The notes under the pieces are model-generated. The model made no database searches. It was given only the letters and a program-made list of their open reading frames with translations, and was not told the origin of the DNA. This document shows, one piece after another, positions 32,841 through 43,288 of a DNA stretch of 64,000 nt. Every line of letters begins with the position of its first letter. Position 1 is the stretch's first letter. This stretch comes from Hypericum androsaemum. Its lineage: Eukaryota > Streptophyta > Magnoliopsida > Malpighiales > Hypericaceae. The position numbers and the translations under genes are program-made. The stretch spans positions 11,529,106-11,593,105 of the forward strand of contig OZ023196.1 in the NCBI GenBank assembly GCA_963995505.1. The letters run 5' to 3'.

Positions 32841-33009
32841 TAAAAAATTGTTGAGTGGCGCGTCATGTTAGCCTCAAAGCGACGTTATTTTGAGATGTGC
32901 TTGGTCAACGAAATTACAAGATACCAAATAACTGTTTTTCAAGTATAAATCATATCTCAAAATTGACCAAACTACATGGTACAATCAACTCTTCCCTTTT
33001 TTTAATGCA

Positions 33010-33790
33010 AAAATTTATTTTACTACCATGTAGTTTGACCGTTTGATACATATAGACTTGTGGTATAAAATTCATGAAGAAGTTCCTCTGTGATTTTTCG
33101 GATACATAAATTAAATGCTCGGCAGCTCCTCGAGCCTAGTCAACCTCGTAGGAGTTTGCCACGTCAAAACGTCGTCATCTTTTGGCATATGTGGCACGTC
33201 ACGTTGCAAAAAAAATTAACCCAAAGTTGCTGATGTGACAAGACAAAAATATTGAAAATAATCCCCCATTTTTCAAAAAACACCCTTTAAACACCAACAA
33301 ATTCCAAATCTCCAAGGCCTAACCTCACCTCAAGACGCCTATCTTCTCCTTCGTCTACCACCAACCAATGGAATCTTTTAAGCCAAAGATGGGTGGCTTG
33401 AGAGTGAGGTTCGGCCTTGATGATTGGGAATTTGTTGGTGTTTAAAGGGTTTTTTTTTTTGAAAATTGGAAGATTATTTTAAATATTTTTTATCTTAATA
33501 CGTCATTAACTATGTGACGTGCCACATATGTCAAAAAACAGCGACATTTCAAGGTGGCAAGTTCCTAGGGAGTCAACTAGGCTCGGGCAGCTTTGATGTA
33601 CTCAGGAAACTACAGGAAACTTTCTTGATGAGTTTTAAACCACAAATTTATATGTGTTGCTGTCCGAACTTTTAATTGATGTCCCCAAGAAATCACATAA
33701 GACCTTCTTGATGAGTTTTAAAATACAAACTTATATGTGTTTTCAAATTAAAGAGTACTAAAGTGAAAAAAAATTCATGCACGAAGGTAT
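33010..33790. mobile_element. TIR element, no coding capacity
   Basis: The left arm CTACCATGTAGTTTGACCGT ... CTTGTGGTATAAAATTCATG is matched inversely by 33590-33790 (GATGAGTTTTAAACCACAAA ... AAAGTGAAAAAAAATTCATG). The right arm contains an extra internal duplicate of ...CTTCTTGATGAGTTTTAAA (33620 and 33703). Related single arms lie at 3640 and 16190. Confidence 0.55.
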
Positions 33791-33808
33791 GTAAATGTGA
33801 ATTTTTTA

Positions 33809-34099
33809 GGACAAATTACCCTCAGGTCCCTAGATTATAATTTTATCACTCGCAGGTCCCTATGTTTCACCATTTACTTTCTATAAAAGCCTCCCACACT
33901 TTACCAACCCTTATTTTCGACCAAAACTCCTCCAAAATTGAAGACATTACAACGCAAACTTCATACCAAAATTTTTGATCCGGTGACTAGGAACCTCATA
34001 CCAATATTTCTTAAAAAAGAGGGACCTCATACATTATTTCTGAAATATAGGAACTTGCGAGTGATAAAACTATAATCCAAAAATCTGAAGGTAATTTAC
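33809..34099. mobile_element. ~290-bp MITE of the long-TIR family
   Basis: Ends GGACAAATTACCCTCAGGTC and GAAGGTAATTTACC are inverted copies. They are flanked by ATTTTTTA on both sides (33801-33808 and 34100-34107), a perfect 8-mer compatible with a Mutator-type duplication but AT-simple. It is a minimal member of the same TIR family. Confidence 0.7.
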
Positions 34100-34107
34100 C
34101 ATTTTTT

Positions 34108-34765
34108 ATTTTCAGAAGGGATGTAAATGTGATTCTAAAGATCGTGCATGCGGTAAGCTCAATCAGAAGCGTCAGAACGAGGACATGCAGACATCACGAG
34201 AGAGAACCCTAGCTGGATATGATACAGGTGGGAGTCCTTGTTAGCATAAAGTTAAACGACAGAAAATTAACTGAAACAAACCAACTATATTTTTTTAGTA
34301 CGTGAATATTCATTCATGCTAACTAATTTAATTTTAAATTGGCTGAAATTTATAAAATTTGCCAAAAACAATTTCATTATGTATTTATCACTATTATATT
34401 TATAAGGACTCAAAATATAGAGTTCTTCATTAAAAATAAAATATTTACTATTAATCTAAAGAAATTAGATAAATAGATACGTGTTATGGTATTTGGATGA
34501 GATCAAAATCCAGTACCGGTTAAAAAGGAATCGCTTCGAATATTGCTAAATTACCGTACACGTGTCACAACATTCACAATCAGTCGGCCACGTAGTTTCG
34601 ACACCTAATCCTCCTCTGCATGTGTTTTTTTTAATACTTATTTTGCGTATTTTTACTTGGTCTTGTTCACTCTCCTCCAACTAAACTTAGTTAGCTGATC
34701 TTGAGCCTTTTTTTTGGGAAGTTTGAACACAGCGAAGGAAGGAAGATAGAAAGAAAGAGAGAAAG
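34108..34765. other. Promoter-side region of the RCI2/PMP3 gene
   Basis: No exon recognised. The last 100 bp before the ATG are purine-rich (GGAAGGAAGATAGAAAGAAAGAGAG region), as in a 5' UTR. Confidence 0.4.
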
Positions 34766-35680
34766 ATGGGTTCAGAAACGTTCTTAGAGGTGATACTAGC
34801 CATTCTCCTACCACCTGTTGGGGTCTTCCTACGCTATGGATGTGGAGTAAGCATTCTACTCTTCATTTCTCTTCGTCAATTCGTAAATATTTTTTTGGTG
34901 GAAATGGTGGGGTCAGATCTCTATATAAATACGAAGAGAAAAGAAGTCCAATATATCAGTCATAATATTTTGCCCATAGTCCATCGTCCTAACTAGGGCC
35001 ATGGCCATGTGACTCCTCATCGGAGGAATTCCCTCTTTCGAGGTCGTAAACATTTTTTGTGCCATCAGACTTTTCATTGTTACTCAATTCCATGAATCTA
35101 ACAAGTTTAAACGAATAAAGAAAACTCTAGAGCCTAAATTACTTTTAAAAGGGTTAAAATTATGATTGTTTATCAGCTCATCTAAATAGTTTGTAATTAA
35201 TGCCAATTATACAATTCATTTAAGTGAAGAGCTAATTCTGGTAGTATAGTATTTATGGCCTTCCTTGTCAGCTGACACCAGCATCTTCTTGGTGTCCATG
35301 TAGAGGAAAACATTCTTAAGCAGAAAAAGTGTTTATATACCTTGTTTTTTTTATAAGTAAATATTTTGTCTAAACATTCCTTGTGAGTCTCATTTTGTCT
35401 AAAGTTTATGATGATTCCAATATACTAAGTGACATTCTTTAGACGGAGAGAAAATGAACCATGTAGGACTGCCTCATCATAGATTAGGAAAACGATAAAC
35501 CATTTGGCTACAGTAAAAATTTTCGTCATTTTACACCATTATTATTTAAGGTGTGTTATTAAATATGCAATTAATAAGTTGTTTGTGAAAATGCAGGTGG
35601 AATTCTGGATATGTTTGCTACTGACCATATTGGGGTATATACCAGGAATAATATATGCCATTTACGTATTAGTTGGATAG
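34766..35680 (+). CDS. RCI2/PMP3 (UPF0057) small membrane protein
   Basis: This is a low-temperature- and salt-responsive plasma membrane proteolipid family. In yeast PMP3 loss affects membrane potential and Na+ tolerance. There are two exons: 34766-34846 (27 codons) and 35597-35680 (27 codons plus TAG), with a 750-bp intron (GTAAGC ... ATGCAG) in phase 0. The 54-aa product begins MGSETFLEVILAILLPPVGV and continues FLRYGCGVEFWICLLLTILG to YIPGIIYAIYVLVG. It has two transmembrane helices (about residues 5-24 and 30-52). The family signature LPPVGVFLRYGCGVEFWICLL is essentially complete. Length and exon break match plant RCI2 genes. The ATG is preceded by a purine-rich leader. Confidence 0.96.
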
Positions 35681-37324
35681 TAAATAGATGGCTAAAATGT
35701 CTACAGGGGCACTTATTAGTGATTTCGTACTGTTTTAAGTCCAGGGGATCTTGGGTTGTTTTGTTCGGTTCGTGTGGGTATTTGTTACAATTTTGTTATC
35801 TACTTGTGAAAATATTCTCCTTTTTTTATAAGTAGAAATTTATTAATATTAGTAAGTAAATAATTACAAACCCCTTTATATCTCCTAAGAAACCCCAAAA
35901 TACAAGTAACGCCAACAACCAGATTAATCCAAATAATTACCCAAAAGAGCAATAATTCGAACTAATTACCCATATTAACCCCAAAATATTCTCGTTGTTC
36001 AACTTTAGTGATTTATGAGACATCATTTCCGTATTCTTTTGATGTTCAGTTTGAACTCTAATCCCACAAACTCGACATTAACTCGAGATGGGTTACTATG
36101 ATTTGAGCAAACCGCTATAGCGAAATCGGTAGACACGCCCCTCTTTATGATTTTGAGTCAGAGTGGGGGGCATAATATCTTTTCATTTTTGAATAATAAA
36201 CTAAAAAGTTATATAATATTGAAGGAACTTCACTCTTTTTGTTATGATATTTCCGCATTTAGTACATATATTAACTCGTATATCTTTTTAGTCTTTGAAA
36301 TTCTTGTGAAAAATTTCTCACATTTTTTTCGGTAGTGGAATTTTTTTTATCAGTTTCTCTCAATACATGATGACAAATTCTTCGGTTTCTATGTTTAGTA
36401 CGTCTGTGTGAGATCAGCTAAAAGGTTATCTCCACTGAAATGGATCAAGTGATTTTGGTTATAGACACAATTTTTAATGAATATCAGATCTGTAGACATA
36501 ATTTTTAATAAAATTTGATGATCCAAACGAAATCTCCTCCGTGAGGATAACTTTTATGTTGTTCCCACTCAATCCAAAACAATGGTCTGCAAGTGACTGA
36601 GTTATTTTTTTTGGGAATTTAAACAGGTTGGCCTAGACCTTAGGTAGACAGTATAGTTTTGTTCTTCTCTCAAACAAAATTTTGACATTTTCATAAGAGG
36701 TGAAAATTGACCTACCGACTTCTTGAAAACGAGGCAAGATCTGTTACTATCCTAACTACCTACCCACCTTGAAGTTGATTTGAGTGGCTGAAGTTCTCCA
36801 ATCAAAGACCAATGGCTTCCATGTGAACTGCCATCTTGACAAAATTATTTAGTGCGAATTAAGTTCAGAAATTCGAAACTACCAAGATGCCTAAAATAAG
36901 CCAAAATTTCCGACACGGTTAGTTGGATGTTGTCTTTTCTTTCTTGAGCAGGTCTTCTCCTGCCTCTTCGAGCTAGCTGCGTTAGTGATACTCAATTCTA
37001 TCATTGAACAAGAGTTTCGCAGACGGGAGCGACACTTTGTTACACGTTTTGGAAATTAAACTCGTAAGGAAATTAATTGTTTCTGTTCTGTTTCTTTAAT
37101 TGGTTATGTTCTGTTTCTGGATGCATATTCGCTCATTGCCAGAATCAAATACGATTAGTAATTTTTATAATTCGAATTCGACTAATTGGAAGCGTGGTCA
37201 CTTTTAGGACTGGAATCGCCAAACCCTAGGTCTGCACAGATGGCCGGAGCAGTGATGAGCTGTGATTGTTTTTAATTGCACAGAGTAAGGGTTTGCAAGA
37301 GCTACTCCCGTGATCAGTTTTTAA
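35681..37324. other. RCI2 3' region and intergenic DNA
   Basis: Contains a tRNA-Leu-like relic (separate entry). At 36600-36750 there is a dispersed repeat also seen at 27310-27420 and 61060-61170 (words AAATTTTGACATTTTCATAA and GACCTACCGACTTCTTGAAAA). At 36953-37060 an exon-like open stretch follows TTGAGCAG but matches no family I know. Confidence 0.35.
36111..36147 (+). pseudogene. 5' half of a tRNA-Leu-like sequence
   Basis: ACCGCTATAGCGAAATCGGT followed by AGACACGCCCCTCTT resembles the first half (acceptor strand, D arm, anticodon 5' strand) of a bacterial/chloroplast tRNA-Leu, closest in my memory to plastid trnL-UAG. The 3' half and the T-arm GGTTCGAGTCC are absent, so no functional tRNA can form. 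Confidence 0.4.
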
Positions 37325-38397
37325 GGAAAAATTACTCTCAAGTTTTTCATATTTGCTTAAATATACTTAAAAATCTCTCCTGTTCACAAAATATATTATG
37401 AAGTCCCTCTAGTTTGTTTTTGTTATACTTTCAGGTCCCTAAATGAATTTTTTTCTTTTTTTGTCATTGAAATGACAAAAATACCCTTAGAACCAGGAAA
37501 AAAAATTGCTGATGTCATTTCTTCTTCTCCGATGGCCAAAATCCAAATCGATGTCGACTCGACTCTGGCCCATTCGTGGTAACGTCCACTCTCGCCGTGC
37601 CAAAAATGGCATTGCGGTGCACAAGCCGGCGCGGCGTCGACGCGGATGTGAACGTCGTCGTCGTCTTGCAGCCATCAATCAAACAAGAATTGCACATGGG
37701 CGAGATGATGGTCGAAAACTCAGAAATGAATCTGCCAAAAAACCCAGAAATTGATCTCGGTAGAGAGGTCGGAAAGAAACGCAGCCGCACTCCCTCCTAG
37801 TGACCGTACTCCCTCCCGACGCCATACTCCCTCCACGTCATCTTCCCCTCCAACACGACGACGTACTCCCTCTGCTTCTACTTCCTTAATTTGAAAATCA
37901 AAACGGTCCCCTTTCTCTCTCTTCAATCCCTCAGTTGCTTCGAACCGCTTCTGCTCCTCCCTCATCCGCCGCCCCGGCGAAACCCTCCTCCCGCGTGGAG
38001 GTGCTCAACCTCCCTATCGGGCCGCGCCAGCGCTCCACCGAGGAGCTCGAGCAGGGGCGGCTCGGCGGCAGGTTCAGGTCGAGGGTGAGGGTTGAGGAAA
38101 TTGATTTTGCCCCGTCCCGAGTTTTTGTTAAGTTGGCATTGGTGATTTTGTTTTGAAGAATTTGTTTGATTTTATTTAATGTTGAATATTTTTTTATTGA
38201 ATTGGTTAGGAGGAAGAAGAAGAGTGATGTCATTAATTTTTTATTTTTGTTCTAAGGGTATTTGGGTCATTTCATTGATAAAAATAAAAAAAAGAGCTGC
38301 TAACGTGCGACAGGGACCCGAAAATATAATAAAAGTAAACTAGAGGGACTTCGGAATGTATCTTAAGCAAACCCGAGAGACTTGAGAGTAATTTTCC
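37325..38397. mobile_element. Long-TIR element with GC-rich captured-looking core
   Basis: The left arm GGAAAAATTACTCTCAAGTT ... GAAGTCCCTCTAGTTTG pairs inversely with the right arm (AACTAGAGGGACTTCGGAAT ... GACTTGAGAGTAATTTTCC). The core (37510-38120) has much higher GC and reads partly open, for example SSRVEVLNLPIGPRQRSTEE on the plus strand. I cannot assign it to a family. It lies about 1 kb upstream of the PWWP gene. Confidence 0.6.
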
Positions 38398-39246
38398 CTT
38401 CTTTTAATTGTTTGGTTTCGTTGGAAATTTGGTATGTTTAGTTTCTTGATGATATTTCATAGGTTGTCTAGAGGAAGATATTTAATTTGAATGAAATCAT
38501 GGAAGATTATTCGCTTGGGAAGTCAAATTATTTGTATCCGTATACGAAAAAGTTCAGATATTTTTATATTAGATAAGGGTTGTGGAATAATCAATTTGAA
38601 TTATTTGGATAACGACAAATTAAAATTATTCGAATTAATCGAATGTTCGTAGCTACCGACAAAATTATTTAGTTTATTAAAATGTATTATTTTAATTTCG
38701 GCTTTTTCAAAAAAAATGGATTACTTATTTCCTGGACAGAAATCGCAAAAGGGAAGTAAAAAAGTAAAAACTAAAAAACTAAGCGAAGTTGACGCTGACC
38801 AATCACTGTCAAGTTTGCACGGGAGAGAGCAAAAGTACCAACAAAAACTTACTTTCAATTTTATCAAAAGCTTTTGACTTTGACTACTTCGAAAACACAA
38901 TATATTAAATATTTGTCGGTAAAATTTAGTTACTTTGTAAATATTCTATTCAGTTTAAAGTTAAATTAGTCTGTAATAATATCAGGAGAAAAACAACCAG
39001 AACAAAAATATATTATAAATTCAAAGGAACAGAAAACTTTTTTTAAAAAAAAGATATCACTATAAAGCAAGGAGAAAAAGGACAACGTTCCTGAACCACT
39101 TCACTTTCTCTCTCTAAACCCCAAAAAAGAGAGGGAAATAAATAAGGGCAAAATAATAATAAATCAGAATTCAGAACAAGAAGAAGAGGGAAAATAAATA
39201 AACCCCCAAACCCTAAATTCATACTGTTCTTGCACGATCCAACAAG

Positions 39247-39402
39247 GTAATTTTATACCCTAAAGATTGAATCTTTATGCTTCTGGGAGTGGATTATGGT
39301 CTAAAGTTTCTTCCTTTTGCAAAATCCTCATTAGGGTTTATCACTGTACTTCCTTTAGGAGGATCTTGCTTTTTTTTTTTGAAATTTCCTAACTTGACCC
39401 AG
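39247..39402 (+). other. 5' UTR intron of the PWWP gene (inferred)
   Basis: A donor AACAAG/GTAATTTT and an acceptor TTGACCCAG/GTACTG bracket 156 bp just before the ATG at 39415. The frame runs open through the intron, so an upstream in-frame codon is not a reliable start. The residues it would add look intronic (T-rich). Confidence 0.6.
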
Positions 39403-39414
39403 GTACTGTTTACC

Positions 39415-42400
39415 ATGGACGAGCAAGAAGAGAAGGTCGTTCCAGCTTGTAGTAATGTTGAAGATGTGGTTTCGAGTGTCGTTTTCGAGGCGAGAATTGT
39501 CGATGAACCTGTCTGCGAGGGCTGGGATGCGGGTTTGGAAGAAGGGGCTCGGGTTGCTGACTCGGCAGGTGAGGCATTGTGTTTGGAAACAGAGGGGGAT
39601 AGTGAAGGTAGGAGAGTGCTTGATGGTGGCGATGAGCCTCGAGGTCGGAGTGTTGAAAGTGGTGCAGAGGGAGATTTGACAGTTCTGGGATCTTCTGGAG
39701 GTGAAACTGCGGCTGCTGTTGCTGAGAGAGGCGAGTCTGCAAGTTCAAGTGCCTTCATTTTGGTCGAAGGTTTTGATGTGGAGGCCCGAGTTCTTGAAGG
39801 CCGACACTCCAGTAATGCATCTGAAGCATTTGCTGATGCCAAAGGTGAAGAAGCCCTTGGCCATTATGAAACAAATTTGTTGTTCGGTGAAGAAAAGGGC
39901 AATAAGCAAACATCGACTGCTGTTGAAGGCAACACTGGATCCACGGATGACGAAGATATGACATGTCCTAACATTGAAGGTATGGACACTGATGCTTATG
40001 ATGGGAATTTTTATTTTTCATTGGAAGAACTGCAGGAAACCACAGAGACAGCCGCAGGTATCACTGAAAATCAACATCATGCACTTGCAGATCAACTTAT
40101 TCCCTATCAGCCAACTCAAGTACTTGTCCAGGATGAAGTTTCACTTTCTGTCAAGGTGCTTCAGAATTCTGAAACTGACCAAGGAATTGTGACAGAACAA
40201 TTATTGGACAAGAATGTGGCTCGTAAAGCCACTGATTGTGAGCAAGTTAGAACTGGTGACAGGCATAAATCTGCTCCTCAGCAGTTGAAGGTTGACGCTG
40301 CTAACAGAACAGTGGAAAGATCCACCAAAATGTCTCTAGATTTTGCAACTTTACATCAATTTACCGGAGTCGGAGAGGAAGTTGCTGCAGTGGATCGTAA
40401 GGTTTCCAACAATACGGAAAAAAAGTATACTAGAACTTCTAGGAAACACCAACATGCGCTCTTAACCTCTGACAAGGATGAAGGAGCTGAGCCTCAGTTA
40501 GAGGCTGATCGATCTTCTGACAAGAATGCAGCTCTTGGTCCTGTTCAGGTTGAATCAGAACAAGCCAGAAAGATGGAATTTCGAGAACAGGTTGCTTGTC
40601 CTGAGCAGGTTGTGTCGGAGGATAATTACATGGCAGAAAATTTGGGAGTTGAAACACTATGCATGAGCTCAGATACAACTCAGGCCATTGATGGGGGGCA
40701 TCACCCATTGGGCAATGGGGAGGCTTCAACACTTGGGCTTCAAGAAAGCGCTGGAGGAGATGATGAGATGATAATTGACGAAGACTTCAACTGTAGAGTG
40801 AAGGATGTTCCCGAGACTGGATCCGGCATGGAGCAAAAACTAGTTATTGATGATCAGACTGAGTATGCCGAATATGATGATTCAGGAGAGGGCTCAGAGA
40901 TGGAAGTAGATGAAGATGATAGTGAACCTGAACATTCCGACAGCCTTGAGGAGAAATCTGGTAGGCAGACAGTTAATTCTGGGACCTTTGCCAAAGGAAA
41001 TCGAGCAAGTTTTCAGCTGCAGCCTGATGATAAAGGCGAGTTTTGCGTGTCTGATTTGGTGTGGGGTAAAGTGAGGAGCCATCCATGGTGGCCTGGTCAG
41101 ATTTTTGACCCTTCAGATGCCTCGGAGAGAGCAATTAAGTATAAAAAAAAAGATTGCTTTCTAGTGGGGTATTTTGGTGACAGAACTTTTGGTTGGAATG
41201 AAGCATCTTTGCTCAAACCTTTCAGGTCTCACTTCTCCCCTGTTGAGAAGCAAAGCAATTCAGAAGCATTTCAGAATGCAGTTAGTTGTGCTTTGGATGA
41301 AGTTTCCAGAAGAGTGGAGTCGGGGCTTTCTTGCCCATGTACACCAGCGGAGGACCAGGAACGAATAAAATTTCAGATAGTTGAAAATACAGGGGTTCGG
41401 TCTGAATTAAGCACAAGAGAATGTGTAGACAATTCTCTCGGTGTTGACTTATTCGGAGCTGAGAAGCTGGTTGCATATATGAAAACATTGGCACAATCTC
41501 CTGCTGCCGGGGCCGATAAGCTGGACCTTGTGATTGCCAAATCTCAATTGCTGGCCTTCTATCGCTCAAAAGGCTATTCCGAGCTCCCTGAATTTCAGTG
41601 TTTCGAGAATGAAGATGGGTTGCAGTTTGAGGATGAAGTAAGTGCGCAAGTATTGGTATCCGGTTTTGATGATTCGAAAATTTCATGTGGTCAGGAGAAT
41701 TCGTCAACCCATAAAAGCTCTTATCACAAACGGAAGCATAACCTAAAAGACGGTGGGTATCGAAGAAATAAAGAAAAATTTATGCATGAGTCTCTCACTG
41801 AATCGTGGGATTCCTTTGATGACGAAATTGGGTTGGCTTCACCGTCTGGCAAGAGGCAAAAGGGCTCTGAGTCTTTTGCTGATGATTTTCCCGAAGGACA
41901 AAGGACCATATCACGCGCAAAGGTTTCTTCTGCTCCCAAGCCATCATTTAAGATTGGGGAGTGCATCCGTAGGGTTGCCAGCCAAATGACTGGTTCTCCC
42001 TCTTTCTCGAAAAGCAATAGCCGGCAGCCAGATGAAGGCATTGACGGAGTCGGTGATGTATCTGACGGTTCCTTGCCGCATTCTGAAGATTCGGAGATGG
42101 AGGCAGTGTCTAGTGCAACGGAATATTCCTCACAACAGGACTTGCTAGCTCAACTGTTCTCAGCTGCTGAGCATCCTATTGGCAGCTATAGCGTATCAGA
42201 CGACATTATCAGTTTCTTCTCAGATTTTAGGAACTCGGTAGTTATCAACCCTGATGATAAAGATGGTAGGCTCAGAGAATTAGCTTATATGGGTGGTTCT
42301 TCCGAGACGTTTGAATTTGAGGATATGAGTGACACATATTGGACAGACAGGGTCATTCAAAATGGCTCTGAAGAACAACCACCTCGTAGAGGTCGGAAAC

Positions 42401-42843
42401 GGCAAAACCAAGTTGTTCCTGTTGATGCAGATAAACGCTTTCAGCGTTCAAACTCAAGGAAGCAGCGTTTGGATGGCTGTAATGACGTGGCAGCGGACAA
42501 GCCATTTGGTTATGTAGATGAGAATGCACCTGCAGAACTTGTGATGCATTTCCCAATTGTAGATTCTGTTCCTTCTGAAACAAACTTGAACAGGATGTTC
42601 AGGCGATTTGGTCCCTTAAAAGAATCCGACACTGAAGTTGATAGGGATACAAACCGAGCACGGGTAGTGTTCAAGAAGTGCCATGATGCTGAAGCTGCAT
42701 ATGGAAGTGCCCCGAAATTCAACATTTTTGGCCAAACGCTTGTCAATTATCATCTCAACTACTCTGTTTCGGTGCCGTTTAAAACTCCGACTATTGTGAC
42801 AACCCAAGGCGAGGAAGACACAACACTATTTCTGGACTATTAA
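39415..42843 (+). CDS. PWWP-domain chromatin protein (plant PDP/PWWP family)
   Basis: A single 1142-aa coding exon begins MDEQEEKVVPACSNVEDVVS. PWWP domains bind methylated histone tails and DNA; plant PDP/PWWP proteins are reported in Polycomb-associated and PEAT histone-modifying complexes in the nucleus. The N-terminal ~480 residues are acidic and low complexity. An acidic patch (MEVDEDDSEPE, about 484-512) precedes the PWWP domain (about 543-640: SDLVWGKVRSHPWWPGQIFD, then YFGDRTFGWNEASLLKPF). A conserved C-terminal helical/RRM-like module ends the protein (about 1038-1142: AELVMHFPIVDSVPSETNLN, FRRFGPLKESDTEV, ARVVFKKCHDAEAAYGSAPK). Domain order matches PDP1-type proteins. The start is chosen after the 5' UTR intron. 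A possible 3' UTR intron (42865-43288, GTACGT ... TTGCAG) follows the TAA. Confidence 0.93.
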   Translation: MDEQEEKVVPACSNVEDVVSSVVFEARIVDEPVCEGWDAGLEEGARVADSAGEALCLETEGDSEGRRVLDGGDEPRGRSVESGAEGDLTVLGSSGGETAAAVAERGESASSSAFILVEGFDVEARVLEGRHSSNASEAFADAKGEEALGHYETNLLFGEEKGNKQTSTAVEGNTGSTDDEDMTCPNIEGMDTDAYDGNFYFSLEELQETTETAAGITENQHHALADQLIPYQPTQVLVQDEVSLSVKVLQNSETDQGIVTEQLLDKNVARKATDCEQVRTGDRHKSAPQQLKVDAANRTVERSTKMSLDFATLHQFTGVGEEVAAVDRKVSNNTEKKYTRTSRKHQHALLTSDKDEGAEPQLEADRSSDKNAALGPVQVESEQARKMEFREQVACPEQVVSEDNYMAENLGVETLCMSSDTTQAIDGGHHPLGNGEASTLGLQESAGGDDEMIIDEDFNCRVKDVPETGSGMEQKLVIDDQTEYAEYDDSGEGSEMEVDEDDSEPEHSDSLEEKSGRQTVNSGTFAKGNRASFQLQPDDKGEFCVSDLVWGKVRSHPWWPGQIFDPSDASERAIKYKKKDCFLVGYFGDRTFGWNEASLLKPFRSHFSPVEKQSNSEAFQNAVSCALDEVSRRVESGLSCPCTPAEDQERIKFQIVENTGVRSELSTRECVDNSLGVDLFGAEKLVAYMKTLAQSPAAGADKLDLVIAKSQLLAFYRSKGYSELPEFQCFENEDGLQFEDEVSAQVLVSGFDDSKISCGQENSSTHKSSYHKRKHNLKDGGYRRNKEKFMHESLTESWDSFDDEIGLASPSGKRQKGSESFADDFPEGQRTISRAKVSSAPKPSFKIGECIRRVASQMTGSPSFSKSNSRQPDEGIDGVGDVSDGSLPHSEDSEMEAVSSATEYSSQQDLLAQLFSAAEHPIGSYSVSDDIISFFSDFRNSVVINPDDKDGRLRELAYMGGSSETFEFEDMSDTYWTDRVIQNGSEEQPPRRGRKRQNQVVPVDADKRFQRSNSRKQRLDGCNDVAADKPFGYVDENAPAELVMHFPIVDSVPSETNLNRMFRRFGPLKESDTEVDRDTNRARVVFKKCHDAEAAYGSAPKFNIFGQTLVNYHLNYSVSVPFKTPTIVTTQGEEDTTLFLDY

Positions 42844-43288
42844 AGGCTTGGTTATGGTATTCAGGTACGTATTATTTTCCCCTGTAACTTCCAAACGTCT
42901 TTGTCTCTGATTCCTTCATAATTGTTCTATGTGCTGAGTTTCCAATATCAACGAGTGCAGGGTTAGATCTCAATTCTTGTTTCTTATACAATTTTTCGAT
43001 TTTATTGGGCTTGAGCATCTTAGCTGACAAATGATGGTACTCCATACCTAATTTGCTGATGTTATTTGGTTAGATTGCAATTTTTACTATGAAGAAACAA
43101 TCACATGTTGATCTCTTAAAAAATTGTCGTGCCCCGAGCAAAATGGTTTTTACCTACCACATGCATCTGCGTTGGAATCATTCATTCAAGTTCAGAGGGG
43201 CTTATGAATGAAATTGCTCTTTCCGGGTTCTCGATGTTTGATACTCTAGCCTGTTCTGGTCTTACATGACATCTCTTGTATTTTGCAG

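Larger units (their letters stand above)
30569..32996. mobile_element. TIR element containing the GH17-bearing element
   Basis: The left arm AAAAGTTATCTTTGTAACATG, GACATGATCATGTACTTCAA, GAGCCTCAAAATGTCGTCG is matched by the inverted right arm (32850-32996: CCTCAAAGCGACGTTATTTT, ATAAATCATATCTCAAAATT, CATGGTACAATC). The element at 31462-32840 sits inside it. The arms are the same family as the element at 22893-28983. Confidence 0.6.

Noticed and set aside
36953..37060. Exon-like stretch after TTGAGCAG (VFSCLFELAALVILNSIIEQ...)
   Set aside because: It could be a terminal exon, but the RCI2 frame already ends at 35680 and I find no upstream partner exon or family match.
39277..39414. Longer PWWP open frame starting 46 codons upstream of 39415
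   Set aside because: The extra part coincides with a T-rich segment bracketed by good splice sites (39247-39402), so it is more likely a 5' UTR intron.
39294..39842. 182-codon antisense frame in the PWWP gene
   Set aside because: It is a shadow of the acidic, codon-biased PWWP N-terminus on the opposite strand.
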